Source: Micromonospora citrea (GTDB lineage Bacteria > Actinomycetota > Actinomycetes > Mycobacteriales > Micromonosporaceae). From it: DNA of 64,000 nt. The translations under genes and the position numbers were made by a program. Each line of letters begins with the position of its first letter. Position 1 is the first letter of the stretch. Of the stretch, positions 8,691-17,484 are shown piece by piece. The stretch is taken from contig NZ_FMHZ01000002.1 of assembly GCF_900090315.1 (NCBI RefSeq), positions 6,356,501 to 6,420,500 of the forward strand. The letters are read 5' to 3'. The notes beneath the pieces are model-generated. The model searched no databases, was not told the origin of the DNA, and saw only the letters and a program-made list of their open reading frames with translations.

Positions 8691-9398
8691 TCAGCTCGCC
8701 CGCAGGCAGAACTCGTTGCCGTCGGGATCGGCCAGCACGACGGTGTCGCCCGCGCCGGCGTCGAGCAGCGTCGCCCCGAGGGAGACCAGCCGGTCGACCT
8801 CCGTCTGCCGGTCGACATCGGGCGAGGCGAGGTCGAGACGCTGCGGGTTCCGCACCTCCTTCGGTGCCAGCGGCGGGCCGCCCCACGCGACCTTCGTGCC
8901 GCCGTGCGGTGACTGGATCGCGGTCTGCTGGTCCTGGTCCCACACCAGCGGCCAGCCCAGCACCGCACCCCAGAAGAGACCCACCTCCCGGGTGCCGTCG
9001 CAGGCGAGTTCGCCGAGGAGCCCGCACCCGGCGAGGAACGCGTTGCCCGGCTCGATCACGCAGAACTCGTTGCCCTCGGGGTCGGCCAGGACGACGTGCC
9101 CCTCCTCGGGGCGCTGCCCGACGTCGAGATGGCCGGCGCCGAGGCCCAGCGCCGACTCCACAGTGTGCCGCTGGTCGGCCTGGCTGGCACTGGTCAGGTG
9201 GAGGTGCATGCGGCGGTGGGGCCCCACCCCCTCCGCGGCGCCCGGGACGAACCGGAGGCCGAGCTGGCCCTCCTCGCCGGGCAGGAGCACACCGCCGGCG
9301 TCCTCGACGACCTCCCGATGCAGCATGGCGGCCCAGAACCGCGCGAGGCGGACCGGGTCGCGGGCGTCGAAGGTCACCGTCAGCAGCTGCGAGATCAT
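8691..9398 (-). CDS. Tandem VOC (glyoxalase-fold) protein
   Basis: About 235 residues with two VOC domains (about 1-120 and 125-235). Each ends in the motif V(V)LADPxGNEFC. It is a relative of the protein at 2870 but clearly diverged. The frame is open for 42 codons upstream, but homologues begin at MISQLLTVTFDARDP and a TACTGT box lies 6 nt upstream of that ATG, so 9398 is taken as the start of a leaderless gene. Ligand or reaction unknown. Confidence 0.85.
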   Translation of the reverse strand: MISQLLTVTFDARDPVRLARFWAAMLHREVVEDAGGVLLPGEEGQLGLRFVPGAAEGVGPHRRMHLHLTSASQADQRHTVESALGLGAGHLDVGQRPEEGHVVLADPEGNEFCVIEPGNAFLAGCGLLGELACDGTREVGLFWGAVLGWPLVWDQDQQTAIQSPHGGTKVAWGGPPLAPKEVRNPQRLDLASPDVDRQTEVDRLVSLGATLLDAGAGDTVVLADPDGNEFCLRAS

Positions 9399-9404
9399 CG
9401 CCTC

Positions 9405-9410
9405 ACAGTA
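9405..9410 (-). promoter_or_regulatory. Leaderless -10 box (TACTGT)
   Basis: On the minus strand TACTGT is followed by GAGGCG and the ATG at 9398. It matches the geometry of the other leaderless starts in this window. Confidence 0.5.
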
Positions 9411-9557
9411 GGCACGGGCCGGCACGGCAACAACGCGATTAACCCGGGCATCACCACCGCCTCCGGGAGGTCGGGCGCCGCGCCGGGCGCCCGACCTCGG
9501 TGGCGCGAGCAGCGGCCGTGGCACCCGCCGCGAGGAGGGCGAAACCGGTCGACCTTC

Positions 9558-10658
9558 CTACCGTTCCCGCCCCTCGCCCATGGGCCCGTCGGCCACGGGC
9601 CCGCCGGCGGCCCGGCGCGCCCGGCGCCGCGCCGGGTCCTCGCGCGCCGCCACGCCCTGCCGGCCGCGCTCGACCGTCCGCACCGCCGGCCCGGCGGGTG
9701 AGCGGGCCGCCTCCCCGGTCTGCGTGACGAGATGCTCGGTCTCCTGGACGAGATAGTGCGGCCGGCGCTTGGTCTCGTAGTAGATCCGGCCGATGTATTC
9801 CCCGACGACGCCCAGGATCGTCATCTGGACGCCCCCGAGGCCGATCACGCTGACGATGATGGTGGTGTAGCCCGGAACGTCGATCCCCTTGCTGACCGCG
9901 TCCGCGACCACCCAGGCCATGTAGACCACGGCGATCAGCGTCAGGAACAGCCCGCCGTAGATCGCCAGGCGCAGCGGCCGGTTGTTGAACGACAGCAGCC
10001 CGTCGAACGCGTAGTTGAGGAGCTTGCCGAACGTCCACCTGCTGTGGCCCGCCTGCCGGGTCTCGTTGCGGTGCGCGACCACCACGGTGCGGAACCCGAT
10101 CCAGGAGAACAGTCCCTTGGAGAAACGGTTGTACTCGGGCATCGCCAGCACCGCGTCCACCGCGAGCCGGGACAGCAACCGGAAGTCGCCGGCCCCGTCG
10201 AGCAGCCGGACGTCGACCCACCAGTTGACGAGCCGGTAGAAGGAGCGCGACGCCAGCATCCGCAGGAGCCGGTCGCCGCGCCGGTCCCGGCGGGCGACCA
10301 CCTGGTCGAAACCCTGCCGATAGAGGGCCACCATGTCGGGCAGCAGGCGGGGTGGATGCTGGAGGTCGGCGTCCATGATGACGACCGCCTCCCCGGTGGC
10401 CCGTTCCAGGCCGGCCAGCATCGCCGCCTCCTTGCCGAAGTTCCGGCTCAGCGACGTGTACCGCACGGCGGGGTCGGTGGCGGCGAGCCGGCGCAGCGCC
10501 GCCAGGGTGCCGTCGGAGCTGCCGTCGTCGACGTACACCACCTCGATCTCGACGTCGGAGAGTTCCGCGACGGCGGCGGTCACCGCCGCGTGCAACCGCT
10601 CGACCGACGCCTCCTCGTTGAAGCAGGGCACGACCAGCGAGAGGAGCACCTCGCTCAC
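9558..10658 (-). CDS. GT2 glycosyltransferase, DPM1/GtrB type, membrane anchored
   Basis: A 366-residue family 2 glycosyltransferase. The catalytic GT-A domain (1-230) has LSLVVPCFNEE, YVDDGSSDGT and IMDADLQHPP, the metal-binding Asp motifs of polyprenyl-phosphate sugar transferases. Two membrane helices follow at about 240-262 and 275-300, then VGEYIGRIYYE, typical of the GtrB/DPM1-like group, and an Arg/Pro-rich tail. It probably transfers a hexose from a nucleotide sugar to undecaprenyl or decaprenyl phosphate. It lies 60 bp downstream of a polytopic membrane protein on the same strand, a common pairing with GT-C enzymes. Confidence 0.88.
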   Translation of the reverse strand: MSEVLLSLVVPCFNEEASVERLHAAVTAAVAELSDVEIEVVYVDDGSSDGTLAALRRLAATDPAVRYTSLSRNFGKEAAMLAGLERATGEAVVIMDADLQHPPRLLPDMVALYRQGFDQVVARRDRRGDRLLRMLASRSFYRLVNWWVDVRLLDGAGDFRLLSRLAVDAVLAMPEYNRFSKGLFSWIGFRTVVVAHRNETRQAGHSRWTFGKLLNYAFDGLLSFNNRPLRLAIYGGLFLTLIAVVYMAWVVADAVSKGIDVPGYTTIIVSVIGLGGVQMTILGVVGEYIGRIYYETKRRPHYLVQETEHLVTQTGEAARSPAGPAVRTVERGRQGVAAREDPARRRARRAAGGPVADGPMGEGRER

Positions 10659-10718
10659 CCCGTCCGATCCGCGCCTACGCGTCCCCGCCCGGTGCCACGG
10701 CGCCCCGCGCCGACCCGG

Positions 10719-12503
10719 TCAGAGGTGGTAGACCAGCACACCGTCGATGTCCTCCCGGGTGATGCCCAGCCCGGCGACGGGCCGGGACGAGATGCCCTCC
10801 CACGGCGTTCCGGCGGCCCAGCCCGGCAGGGCCACCACGGTCCGGACCCCGATGCCGCGCAGGTACGCCACGCTGGCCGCGTCGGGAAAGGCGGCCGTCG
10901 CGGCCCGGGTGCGGGCCTGGGTGGCGGGCTCGAACCCGGCCAGGCCGTTGGTCACCCGGGGAAATCCGTCGGTCGTCCACAGCATGAAGACCAGGTCGAT
11001 CGCGCCGCCGGCGGGCAGCACCAGCATCGGCTCCCCGGCCGTACGCATCGCGGCCGGCGGCGGCGGCACCACCGGGTGCGGCGTCCGGTTGATCCCCTCC
11101 AGGGTCACCAGGGCCAGCGGCACCAGCAGGACCGCCGGCGCCAGCAGCCGGGACCAGCCCCGCGCCGACCACCGCCGTGCCTCGTCGGCGAGCGCCGTCA
11201 CCGCGCCGGCCGCCAGCGTCGCGAGCAGCAGGCTCGTCCAGTGCATCATCCGGCCCGGCGTGCGCAGCGCGTCCCAGCCCGGCAGGTGCTTCGACAGCGT
11301 CAGGTAGCCCGGGTCGCCGTCGCCGCCGAGGGTGGCACCCAGGCCCAGCAGCACCGTGCCGAGCACGCCGAGCCCCAGGGCGGCGCGGCGCCGGACCGGG
11401 TACACCGAGGCGGCCAGCCCCGCCGCGGCCAACGCGAGCAGCACCATGCCGGGCAGCAGCGCCATCTCCGGCGGCCAGGACAGCTGTTCCCGCGCCGCCG
11501 CGTGCCGCTCGCCCCACAGCCAGGAGTCGGCCGGCGCGGTGGCGAACCCGGTCAGCGGCGGCGAGAACATCTCCGTCCAGGCCAGCGTCCGTTCGGCCTG
11601 CGGATTGAGGTCGACGACCCGCAGGTAGACCAGGCCCAGCGCCAGCGTCACCGCGCCGAACACGGCGCCACCGGCCAGATCCGCGAGCAGCAGCCGACGG
11701 CCGAACGGGGGCCGCCGCCCGCGTCGCCACCAGGACCAGCCGTAGCCGCCCGCGCCGACGAGCACCACGGCCAGCAGGAAGTAGACCAGCGGCAGCCCGA
11801 TGCCGAAGCCGAGGCTGACCTGCCAGGCGGCGACGAGCCAGCCGGCCAGCGCCCAGCCCGGCCGGCGTCGCTCCGGCCGGTACCCGTGTCGCAGCGACCA
11901 GCCGTGACCACGGGCCAGCATCGCCAGACACAGCGCGATCCCACCGCTGGACAGGATGTTCAGGTGGCCCGCGTGCGCCAGCCGCCAGGGCGCGTACGCC
12001 CACGCCACCCCGGCGACGGCCGCGCCCCACCGGCCCGCCCCGAGCTGCCGCACCAGCGCGTACGCACCGACGAAGGCCAACGCGTGCACCAGGACGTACA
12101 GGACGTTGTAGCGGATCAGGGCGGCCTCGAAGCCCGCGCCGAGCATGCCCGCCGGGGCGTACCCGAGCAGGGTGTCGCTGTAGGCGTACGTGTACGTCTC
12201 GGGGAAGAACGTGTTGGAGTGCCAGAGGCCGAACGGGTCGTTGCGCACGGCGTGCCCGGCCCACGCGATCTGCCACGCCTGCAGTGTCGGGTCGCCGATG
12301 TCGCCGGGCACCGTGCTCGCCGGGTGCCGCAACGTCGGCCAGGTCAGCGCCACCGCCAGCAGGAGCCCACCGAGCACCGCCGCCGTCCACTCGTGCCGCA
12401 GCCACCGCCGTCGTCGCCACCCGTCGCGGGGTGCGGCGGCGGGAGCCGGGTCGCGGTCGGTCACGTCGGCGGGTGGTGGGGCGTCGGTCGACCCGGTGGT
12501 CAT
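10719..12503 (-). CDS. Polytopic membrane protein, GT-C-like (putative glycosyltransferase)
   Basis: About 594 residues with roughly ten hydrophobic spans and a soluble C-terminal part. After the first helix (about 40-60) comes the extracytoplasmic stretch DIGDPTLQAWQIAWAGH, with an acidic loop as in GT-C enzymes that use lipid-linked sugars. The motif is suggestive, not diagnostic. The ATG at 12503 (MTTGSTDAPPP) is preferred over an extension starting at 12632 because the extension is low-complexity. Placed immediately upstream of the GT2 gene, it could use the polyprenyl-phosphate sugar that enzyme makes. The acceptor is unknown. Confidence 0.7.
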   Translation of the reverse strand: MTTGSTDAPPPADVTDRDPAPAAAPRDGWRRRRWLRHEWTAAVLGGLLLAVALTWPTLRHPASTVPGDIGDPTLQAWQIAWAGHAVRNDPFGLWHSNTFFPETYTYAYSDTLLGYAPAGMLGAGFEAALIRYNVLYVLVHALAFVGAYALVRQLGAGRWGAAVAGVAWAYAPWRLAHAGHLNILSSGGIALCLAMLARGHGWSLRHGYRPERRRPGWALAGWLVAAWQVSLGFGIGLPLVYFLLAVVLVGAGGYGWSWWRRGRRPPFGRRLLLADLAGGAVFGAVTLALGLVYLRVVDLNPQAERTLAWTEMFSPPLTGFATAPADSWLWGERHAAAREQLSWPPEMALLPGMVLLALAAAGLAASVYPVRRRAALGLGVLGTVLLGLGATLGGDGDPGYLTLSKHLPGWDALRTPGRMMHWTSLLLATLAAGAVTALADEARRWSARGWSRLLAPAVLLVPLALVTLEGINRTPHPVVPPPPAAMRTAGEPMLVLPAGGAIDLVFMLWTTDGFPRVTNGLAGFEPATQARTRAATAAFPDAASVAYLRGIGVRTVVALPGWAAGTPWEGISSRPVAGLGITREDIDGVLVYHL

Positions 12504-12668
12504 GAAGATAGATGATTCACGATGCCCGACACGGTGTCGACGTGCGCCCGGAATGTGGGCGGGCGTAGGCCGCTCGGCCCGCTCTGGCGAGCCGCTGCCA
12601 CAGCTGGGCACCCACGAAGTCGCGCGTGCCACCCGGACAGGCCGGGCCCGGCGCGCGCGACAGGTCCG

Positions 12669-13631
12669 TCACGGCGTTCGGCTTCGTGGCGCGCGACAAG
12701 CGCGTCTGGCAGCGCGTCCGGTCAGCGTCCTGCCGTCCAGGTTGAGCGACACGAGACTGGTGAGGCGCCCCAGCGTCTCGGGCAACACGTCGAACGGATT
12801 GCCGTCGAGGGACAGACTCTCGAGGTTGGTCAGGTTTCCCAGCGTGTCCGGCAGCACGGTGAGCCGGTTGTCACTCAGGTCGAGCGCCACGAGAGCGGTC
12901 AGCTTTCCCACCGCGTCGGGCAACTCGGTGAGCTGGTTGCCGCCGAGCAACAGAAGGGTGAGGCCGGTCAGCTTCCCCAGTGTGCCCGGTAGTGCGCGAA
13001 GCTGGTTGCCGCCCAGGTCGAGCGTCACGAGGTTGGTCAGGTCTCCGAGCGCGTCCGGCAGCGCGGTGAGCTGGTTGCCGCTCAGGAAGAGCATGGTGAG
13101 ACTGGTCAGGCTCCCCAACCCGGCCGGCACCGCCGTGAGCTCGTTGTCGCGTACGTCAAGCCGGGTGAGGGTGGTGGAATGCGCCAGTGCGTCCGGTAGC
13201 GCGGTGAGCTGGTTGCCGCCGAGGTCGAGGGTTTTGAGGTTTGTCAGGTTCCCCAGCGCGTCCGGCAGCGCGGTGAGCCGGTTGCCGGCCAGCAAGAGCT
13301 GTTCGAGGTCGGTCAGGTTCCCGAGCGCGTCCGGTAGTACGGCGAGCTCGTTGTCGCGTAGGTCAAGCTCGGTGAGGTTGGTCAGGCTTCCCAGTGCGTC
13401 CGGTAGCGCGGTGAGCTGGTTGCCGCCCAGGTCGAGGGTTTGCAGGTTGGTCAGGTTTCCCAGTGCGTCCGGCAGCACGGTGAGCCGATTGCCGCGCAGG
13501 TCGAGCCGCCTGAGCCTGGTCAGTCCGCCCACGGCTTCGGGGGCGGCGTCGAGCCCGAGCCAGCTCAGGTCCAACGTCCGGGCGCCGTTGCGACGCGCTT
13601 CCCGTACCCGTTCCGCGGCTTCGGAATTCAC
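12669..13631 (-). CDS. Leucine-rich-repeat protein (23-residue repeats)
   Basis: About 320 residues, nearly all leucine-rich repeats of the bacterial Shoc2-like type with a 23-residue period (consensus LPDALGNLTNLxxLDLxxN). About 11 repeats are visible from residue 25 to 295, followed by a basic tail (TGRAARRACRAPRSRTP). There is no signal peptide or catalytic domain. The GTG at 13631 (VNSEAAERVREARR) has a G-rich ribosome-site-like run upstream; an ATG at 13694 is an alternative. Repeats are very alike at DNA level, suggesting recent expansion. Likely a protein-binding scaffold; partner unknown. It is divergent from the SUMF1-fold gene. Confidence 0.8.
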   Translation of the reverse strand: MNSEAAERVREARRNGARTLDLSWLGLDAAPEAVGGLTRLRRLDLRGNRLTVLPDALGNLTNLQTLDLGGNQLTALPDALGSLTNLTELDLRDNELAVLPDALGNLTDLEQLLLAGNRLTALPDALGNLTNLKTLDLGGNQLTALPDALAHSTTLTRLDVRDNELTAVPAGLGSLTSLTMLFLSGNQLTALPDALGDLTNLVTLDLGGNQLRALPGTLGKLTGLTLLLLGGNQLTELPDAVGKLTALVALDLSDNRLTVLPDTLGNLTNLESLSLDGNPFDVLPETLGRLTSLVSLNLDGRTLTGRAARRACRAPRSRTP

Positions 13632-13924
13632 GCGCCCCCCCGGCCCGTCCACAGCATCTCGACCGGCTGCCCACGCCGGCAGCCAGCCGGACAACCCGTG
13701 ACCCGATCATAGAAGACCAGCACTGCACGCCCGCCCGGGACGACCGTGGTCAGCAGTTGCCGGTGCTGGCGCGCGATCCGCGGTGGTGGGCGCAGCCGTC
13801 TGCCACGGGCGGCCCGGGCGTGGCGGGCTTCTGCCGGGCCGACCGCCGGGTAGCCCAGCATTTGCCTCCGACCGGCGGCGGTGCCCACGCCGCCGGTCGG
13901 ACGGCCGGTAAGCTCGGTGCGCCG

Positions 13925-14599
13925 ATGAACGGATATCCGACGACCACGATGGTCACCGTGCCGGCAGGACGGGTGAGCCTGTCGGACCGGCGGACGCGAC
14001 GTGTCTGGTCGGTCGAACTCGCGCCCTACCAACTCGCGGCGTTCCCGGTCACCCGGGCGCAGTACCTGGACCTCACCGGCCAGCGGTCGGGCACCCCCGA
14101 GGGGGACCGCCTTCCGGTCGTGGGCGTCTCGTGGTGGGACGCGGTCCGGTTCTGCAACGCCCTGTCCCGACGCCACGGGCTCGCCCCCGTCTACCACCTG
14201 CACGGTGACGGCGACGAAATCGAGCGGGACGCGACCGCCGACGGGTACCGGCTGCCGACCGAGGCGGAGTGGGAGTACGGCTGCCGTGCCGGTACGGCGG
14301 GACCGCGCTACGGGCCGCTCGACGACATTGCCTGGTACCGGGGCAACTCCCAGGAGCGGATCCACGACGTGGGCGGCAGGCGGCCCAACGCGTGGGGCCT
14401 GCACGACATGCTCGGCAACTCGTGGGACTGGTGCTGGGACATCTACGACGCCGAGGTCTACGGCAGTTACCGGGTGCTCCGTGGCGGTGGCTGGTTCGAC
14501 GAGCACTGGAGCTGCCGGGCCTCCGTGCGTCGCCGCAGCCATCCGAGCCTGCAGATCGACGATGTGGGGTTCCGCGTCGCGCGTTCCATCCTGCGCTGA
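13925..14599 (+). CDS. SUMF1/formylglycine-generating-fold protein
   Basis: A 224-residue single-domain protein of the FGE-sulfatase superfamily. Diagnostic blocks are FPVTRAQYLDLTG, PVVGVSWWDAVRFCN, YRLPTEAEWEYGCRAG, NAWGLHDMLGNSWDWCWD and VLRGGGW. In true formylglycine-generating enzymes a Cys pair lies just after the RGGSW segment; here the segment reads GGWFDEHWSCRAS, with only one Cys, so canonical sulfatase activation is doubtful. Other members are EgtB-like or carry unknown functions. The frame is open upstream, but ATG 13925 with TAAGCT at 13909-13914 is the natural start. Confidence 0.75.
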   Translation: MNGYPTTTMVTVPAGRVSLSDRRTRRVWSVELAPYQLAAFPVTRAQYLDLTGQRSGTPEGDRLPVVGVSWWDAVRFCNALSRRHGLAPVYHLHGDGDEIERDATADGYRLPTEAEWEYGCRAGTAGPRYGPLDDIAWYRGNSQERIHDVGGRRPNAWGLHDMLGNSWDWCWDIYDAEVYGSYRVLRGGGWFDEHWSCRASVRRRSHPSLQIDDVGFRVARSILR

Positions 14600-14765
14600 C
14601 GCGCCTCGGGTGCCGTGACGGCGCACGCCCCACGGTGCCGCCGCCGTCTGCCGGGCACCGCGCACCGCCGTGCGCGAGAGAACGGCGATTCGACGGCCCG
14701 AGGGTGTCACCGGGTCGGCTGCCGGTTGGTCCTATGAGTGCACGGGCCGACGAGGAGGGGACGAT

Positions 14766-15311
14766 GTGACCAACATCCACGAGCAGATCCGGGAGCTGTA
14801 CGCCGTCGCGGCGCCGCGCCTGGTCTCGCAACTGTTCGCGATCACCGGCGACTACGCGGAGGCTCAGGACGTGGTCCAGGACGCCTTCGTTCGGGCGCTG
14901 GACCGGCCGGGCCGGTTCGGCGAGGTGGAGCACCCGGAGGCGTGGCTGCGTACGGTGGCACTCAACATCGCCCGGAGCCGGCACCGCCGGCGGACGCTCT
15001 TCGCCCGGCTGGCGCGCGCCGGCCGCCTCGACGACGCACGGCAGGGCTCCGCGGGCCTGTCGCCCGACCACGTCGCCGTCGTCGCCGCGCTTCAGCGGCT
15101 TTCGCGTCCCGCGCGGGAGGCCGTCGTGCTCCACCACATCGCGGACATGTCGGTGGCCGACGTGGCCGAAGCCCTGGGCTGTTCGGTCGAGGCGGTCAAG
15201 ACCCGCCTCGTCCGGGCCCGGCGCGCCCTCGCCCCCGATCTCGACGACAGGGCCGACAGCGCCGACGCCCGGCCAGGAATCATGATCGAGAGAGGTTCCC
15301 TCCATGCCTGA
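14766..15311 (+). CDS. ECF sigma factor
   Basis: A 181-residue extracytoplasmic-function sigma factor. Region 2 is at about 12-80 (GDYAEAQDVVQDAFVRALDR, HPEAWLRTVALNIARSRHR) and region 4 at about 100-160 (LSRPAREAVVLHHIADMSVADVAEALGCS, VKTRLVRARRAL). The GTG at 14766 is set by GAGGAGGGGAC immediately upstream. Its stop lies inside the start of the next gene (8-nt overlap), so the two are translationally coupled, as sigma/anti-sigma pairs usually are. Confidence 0.92.
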   Translation: MTNIHEQIRELYAVAAPRLVSQLFAITGDYAEAQDVVQDAFVRALDRPGRFGEVEHPEAWLRTVALNIARSRHRRRTLFARLARAGRLDDARQGSAGLSPDHVAVVAALQRLSRPAREAVVLHHIADMSVADVAEALGCSVEAVKTRLVRARRALAPDLDDRADSADARPGIMIERGSLHA

Positions 15312-16623
15312 CCTGGATTTCGCCGGACTCGACCGCGCCGCGCAGGCGGCCTTCAAGCCGGACTTCACCGAGGTGCGCCGCCGGGCGGCACGCCGGCGGC
15401 GGACCCGACTGGCCGCGGCCTCGATGGCGACGCTCTCGCTGGTCGCCGTCGCCGGGGCGGCGGTGGCCTCCGGCGGTCTGCGCGACGCGAACCCCCAGGT
15501 GTCGGTTCCCGGCTTCGGCGGGACCTCGACGCCGCCCTTCATCCCCACGGCCGCGCCCTCCGGCACGCCGAGTCCCCTTCCCACCACGGGGCGGACCGTC
15601 CGGCGGGGCAGCGTCGTCGCGGGCGACCTCGACCACTTCTACCTGCGGTGGAGCGACTGCCGGGGAGACGGGCCCGCCATGATCGCCAGCGCCGGGGTCG
15701 AACCGCCCGTCGACTGCGCGCTGATGGTGGCCGGCACGGCCGACCGGGGCGCGACCTGGCAGAGCCGGGAACTCCCGCTGCCCCGCAACGCGCATGTCGT
15801 CCTCGCCGCGGCGGGACCGCGGACCCTGATCGCGTCGTACCAGGACGGGTCCGGGATGCGGCAGGGCTGGCTCGCGAGCGTCGACGGGGGCGAACGGTGG
15901 CGGGAGGTCACCGTCGGCACGGCTTCCCGGGTGCCGGACGGCTGGCGTGTGCTCGACGAGCTGTCGCGCCCGCACATCGACGCGATCGTGGCGGCGAACC
16001 CGGTCACGGGCGACGTCGTGCGGGTGACGCACACCGCGGGGCTGAAGCTGGCCACGCTCGTCGATGACGTGCCCCCCGGGGCGGGCATCTGGGTCAGCGG
16101 GTACGAGAACGAGGACACGGAGCCCGACGGCCGGCTCGTCGGCCGGGGCAGCGCGATCGCGGTGAGCCGCGACGGGGGCCGGACCTGGACGCGGCACGTC
16201 TTCGCCGGTCGACTCACCGCCGGCGAGGACGTCGCGCTCGACGTGGCCACCCGGGACGGTCGGACCGTCTACGCCGTCGGCAGCATCGACGGCACCCTGG
16301 TCGTCCACCGCAGCGGCGACGGAGGCCTTACCTGGCGGCGCGCCGCCGGCACGGCGGACGTCGGCGACCGGCCGCTGCGTGCCTCCGTGCGTGCCGACGG
16401 GACGCTGCTCGTCCAGGCGGGCCTCGTGGCCGGCGACCGGCCGCTGATGTTCAGCAGCGGTGACGGCGGGCAGCGGTTCTTCCCGATGGAGCCCGCGCCG
16501 GGCGCGGCCGTCGTGCCGGTGCCGGGCGGGTACACGCAGAGCGGGGGGCCGCACGTGGCGGGCATGTGGTGGTCCGCCGACGGAGTCGCCTGGTCCTTCC
16601 TGGGCGCCCCCGACCTGCCCTGA
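15304..16623 (+). CDS. Membrane-anchored Asp-box (BNR) propeller protein, putative anti-sigma partner
   Basis: A 439-residue protein. A cytoplasmic basic segment (RRRAARRRRTR, about 25-36) precedes one membrane helix (about 38-58), then a Pro/Thr-rich linker and an extracytoplasmic beta-propeller. The propeller carries Asp-box repeats (SVDGGERW, SRDGGRTW, SGDGGLTW, SSGDGG) like those of sialidases and YCF48-type proteins. Overlap with the ECF sigma gene argues that the short cytoplasmic N-terminus restrains the sigma factor while the propeller senses something outside. No zinc anti-sigma motif is seen, so this role is inferred only from position and topology. Confidence 0.75.
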   Translation: MPDLDFAGLDRAAQAAFKPDFTEVRRRAARRRRTRLAAASMATLSLVAVAGAAVASGGLRDANPQVSVPGFGGTSTPPFIPTAAPSGTPSPLPTTGRTVRRGSVVAGDLDHFYLRWSDCRGDGPAMIASAGVEPPVDCALMVAGTADRGATWQSRELPLPRNAHVVLAAAGPRTLIASYQDGSGMRQGWLASVDGGERWREVTVGTASRVPDGWRVLDELSRPHIDAIVAANPVTGDVVRVTHTAGLKLATLVDDVPPGAGIWVSGYENEDTEPDGRLVGRGSAIAVSRDGGRTWTRHVFAGRLTAGEDVALDVATRDGRTVYAVGSIDGTLVVHRSGDGGLTWRRAAGTADVGDRPLRASVRADGTLLVQAGLVAGDRPLMFSSGDGGQRFFPMEPAPGAAVVPVPGGYTQSGGPHVAGMWWSADGVAWSFLGAPDLP

Positions 16624-16674
16624 GGTGGGCGCGGCTCCCCGCGGCAGCGGCGACGGCGGGGGCCGCGCAGCGGC

Positions 16675-16714
16675 GACGGTCAGGTTCCGGTCGGCCGACC
16701 GGAACCTGACCGTC
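16675..16714. terminator. Perfect 40-bp palindrome between convergent genes
   Basis: Bases 16675-16694 are the exact reverse complement of 16695-16714, giving a 20-bp stem with no spacer. It lies 51 bp after the propeller gene and about 105 bp before the end of the convergent tetR gene. A bidirectional terminator or cruciform is the simplest reading; there is no T-tract on either side. Nothing else is seen in 16624-16819. Confidence 0.6.
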
Positions 16715-16819
16715 ACGCGGTGCCCCGGCCGGTCGGGCTTGCCTCGCGCCGCCCGGTGCGGCCGGCCGGTCGGGCGTGCCTCGCCGGGCGGGCCCGGCGG
16801 TGCGTGCCGGGACGCTGGC

Positions 16820-17440
16820 TCAGCCGGCGTACGGAGGGGGACCGGCGGCCGGGCCGGGCGGTGCGGACGCCTGTGCGAGGGCGGCCCGGATGACGTCGCG
16901 CAGCGGCCCGTCGGGGTGGTCGATCCAGTGCTGGACGGCGACCCGGAGGCTGGCCAGGAAGGTCGCCGCCAGCACCCGTGAGCGCAGCGCCGGGTCGGGG
17001 CCGTCGAGGCGGGGGACCAGCTCGTCGGCCAGGTCCCGCTCGATGGTGGTGTACGCGGCGATCTGGTGGGCGACGAGCGCCGGGTGGCCCCGCAGTTGGC
17101 GGCGGCGGACCAGCCAGGAGGGCGGGGCGTTGCCGTACGCCTCCTCGGCGAGGCGCTCGGCGGCCCGGCTCAGCACCTGCCACGGCGACGCGTCGGGCGG
17201 CTGCCGGCGGACCAGCTCCAGCAGCCGGCGCAGCCGTACGGCGTCGCCGTGGAAGATCGCCTCCTCCTTGCTGGAGAAGTAGTTGGAGAACGTCCTGCGG
17301 GAGACGTTGGCGGTGTCGGCGATCGCCTCGACGGTGACCCGGTCCAGCCCGTGCTCGGTGGCCAGGCGCAGGGCGGCCTCGTGCAGGGCGAGGCGGGTCG
17401 CCGCCTTCTTCCGCTCCCGTAGCCCGGGGGACTCGTCCAT
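16820..17440 (-). CDS. TetR-family regulator
   Basis: A 206-residue TetR protein. The DNA-binding domain (about 10-58) includes DRVTVEAIADTANVSRRTFSNYFSSKEEA; the C-terminal domain is helical with a Pro/Ala tail. It is divergent from a MarR-MFS operon, 110 bp away, and may co-regulate it. TAGGCT (17452-17447 on the minus strand) stands 6 nt before the ATG, so the transcript is probably leaderless. Confidence 0.9.
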   Translation of the reverse strand: MDESPGLRERKKAATRLALHEAALRLATEHGLDRVTVEAIADTANVSRRTFSNYFSSKEEAIFHGDAVRLRRLLELVRRQPPDASPWQVLSRAAERLAEEAYGNAPPSWLVRRRQLRGHPALVAHQIAAYTTIERDLADELVPRLDGPDPALRSRVLAATFLASLRVAVQHWIDHPDGPLRDVIRAALAQASAPPGPAAGPPPYAG

Positions 17441-17446
17441 GCCGAC

Positions 17447-17452
17447 AGCCTA
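17447..17452 (-). promoter_or_regulatory. Leaderless -10 box (TAGGCT) for tetR
   Basis: Minus-strand TAGGCT, then GTCGGC, then the ATG at 17440. No ribosome site is present. Confidence 0.5.
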
Positions 17453-17484
17453 GTGGCGACGTGATTCGTTTCTCATCGCGCAAA

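Noticed and set aside
9732..12515. A 927-codon plus frame opposite the GT2 and GT-C-like genes
   Set aside because: Low-complexity Arg/Gln/Pro composition; the minus strand has clear glycosyltransferase motifs and membrane helices.
13925..14599. Annotation as a functional formylglycine-generating enzyme
   Set aside because: The Cys pair required for the copper site is not present after the RGGGW segment.
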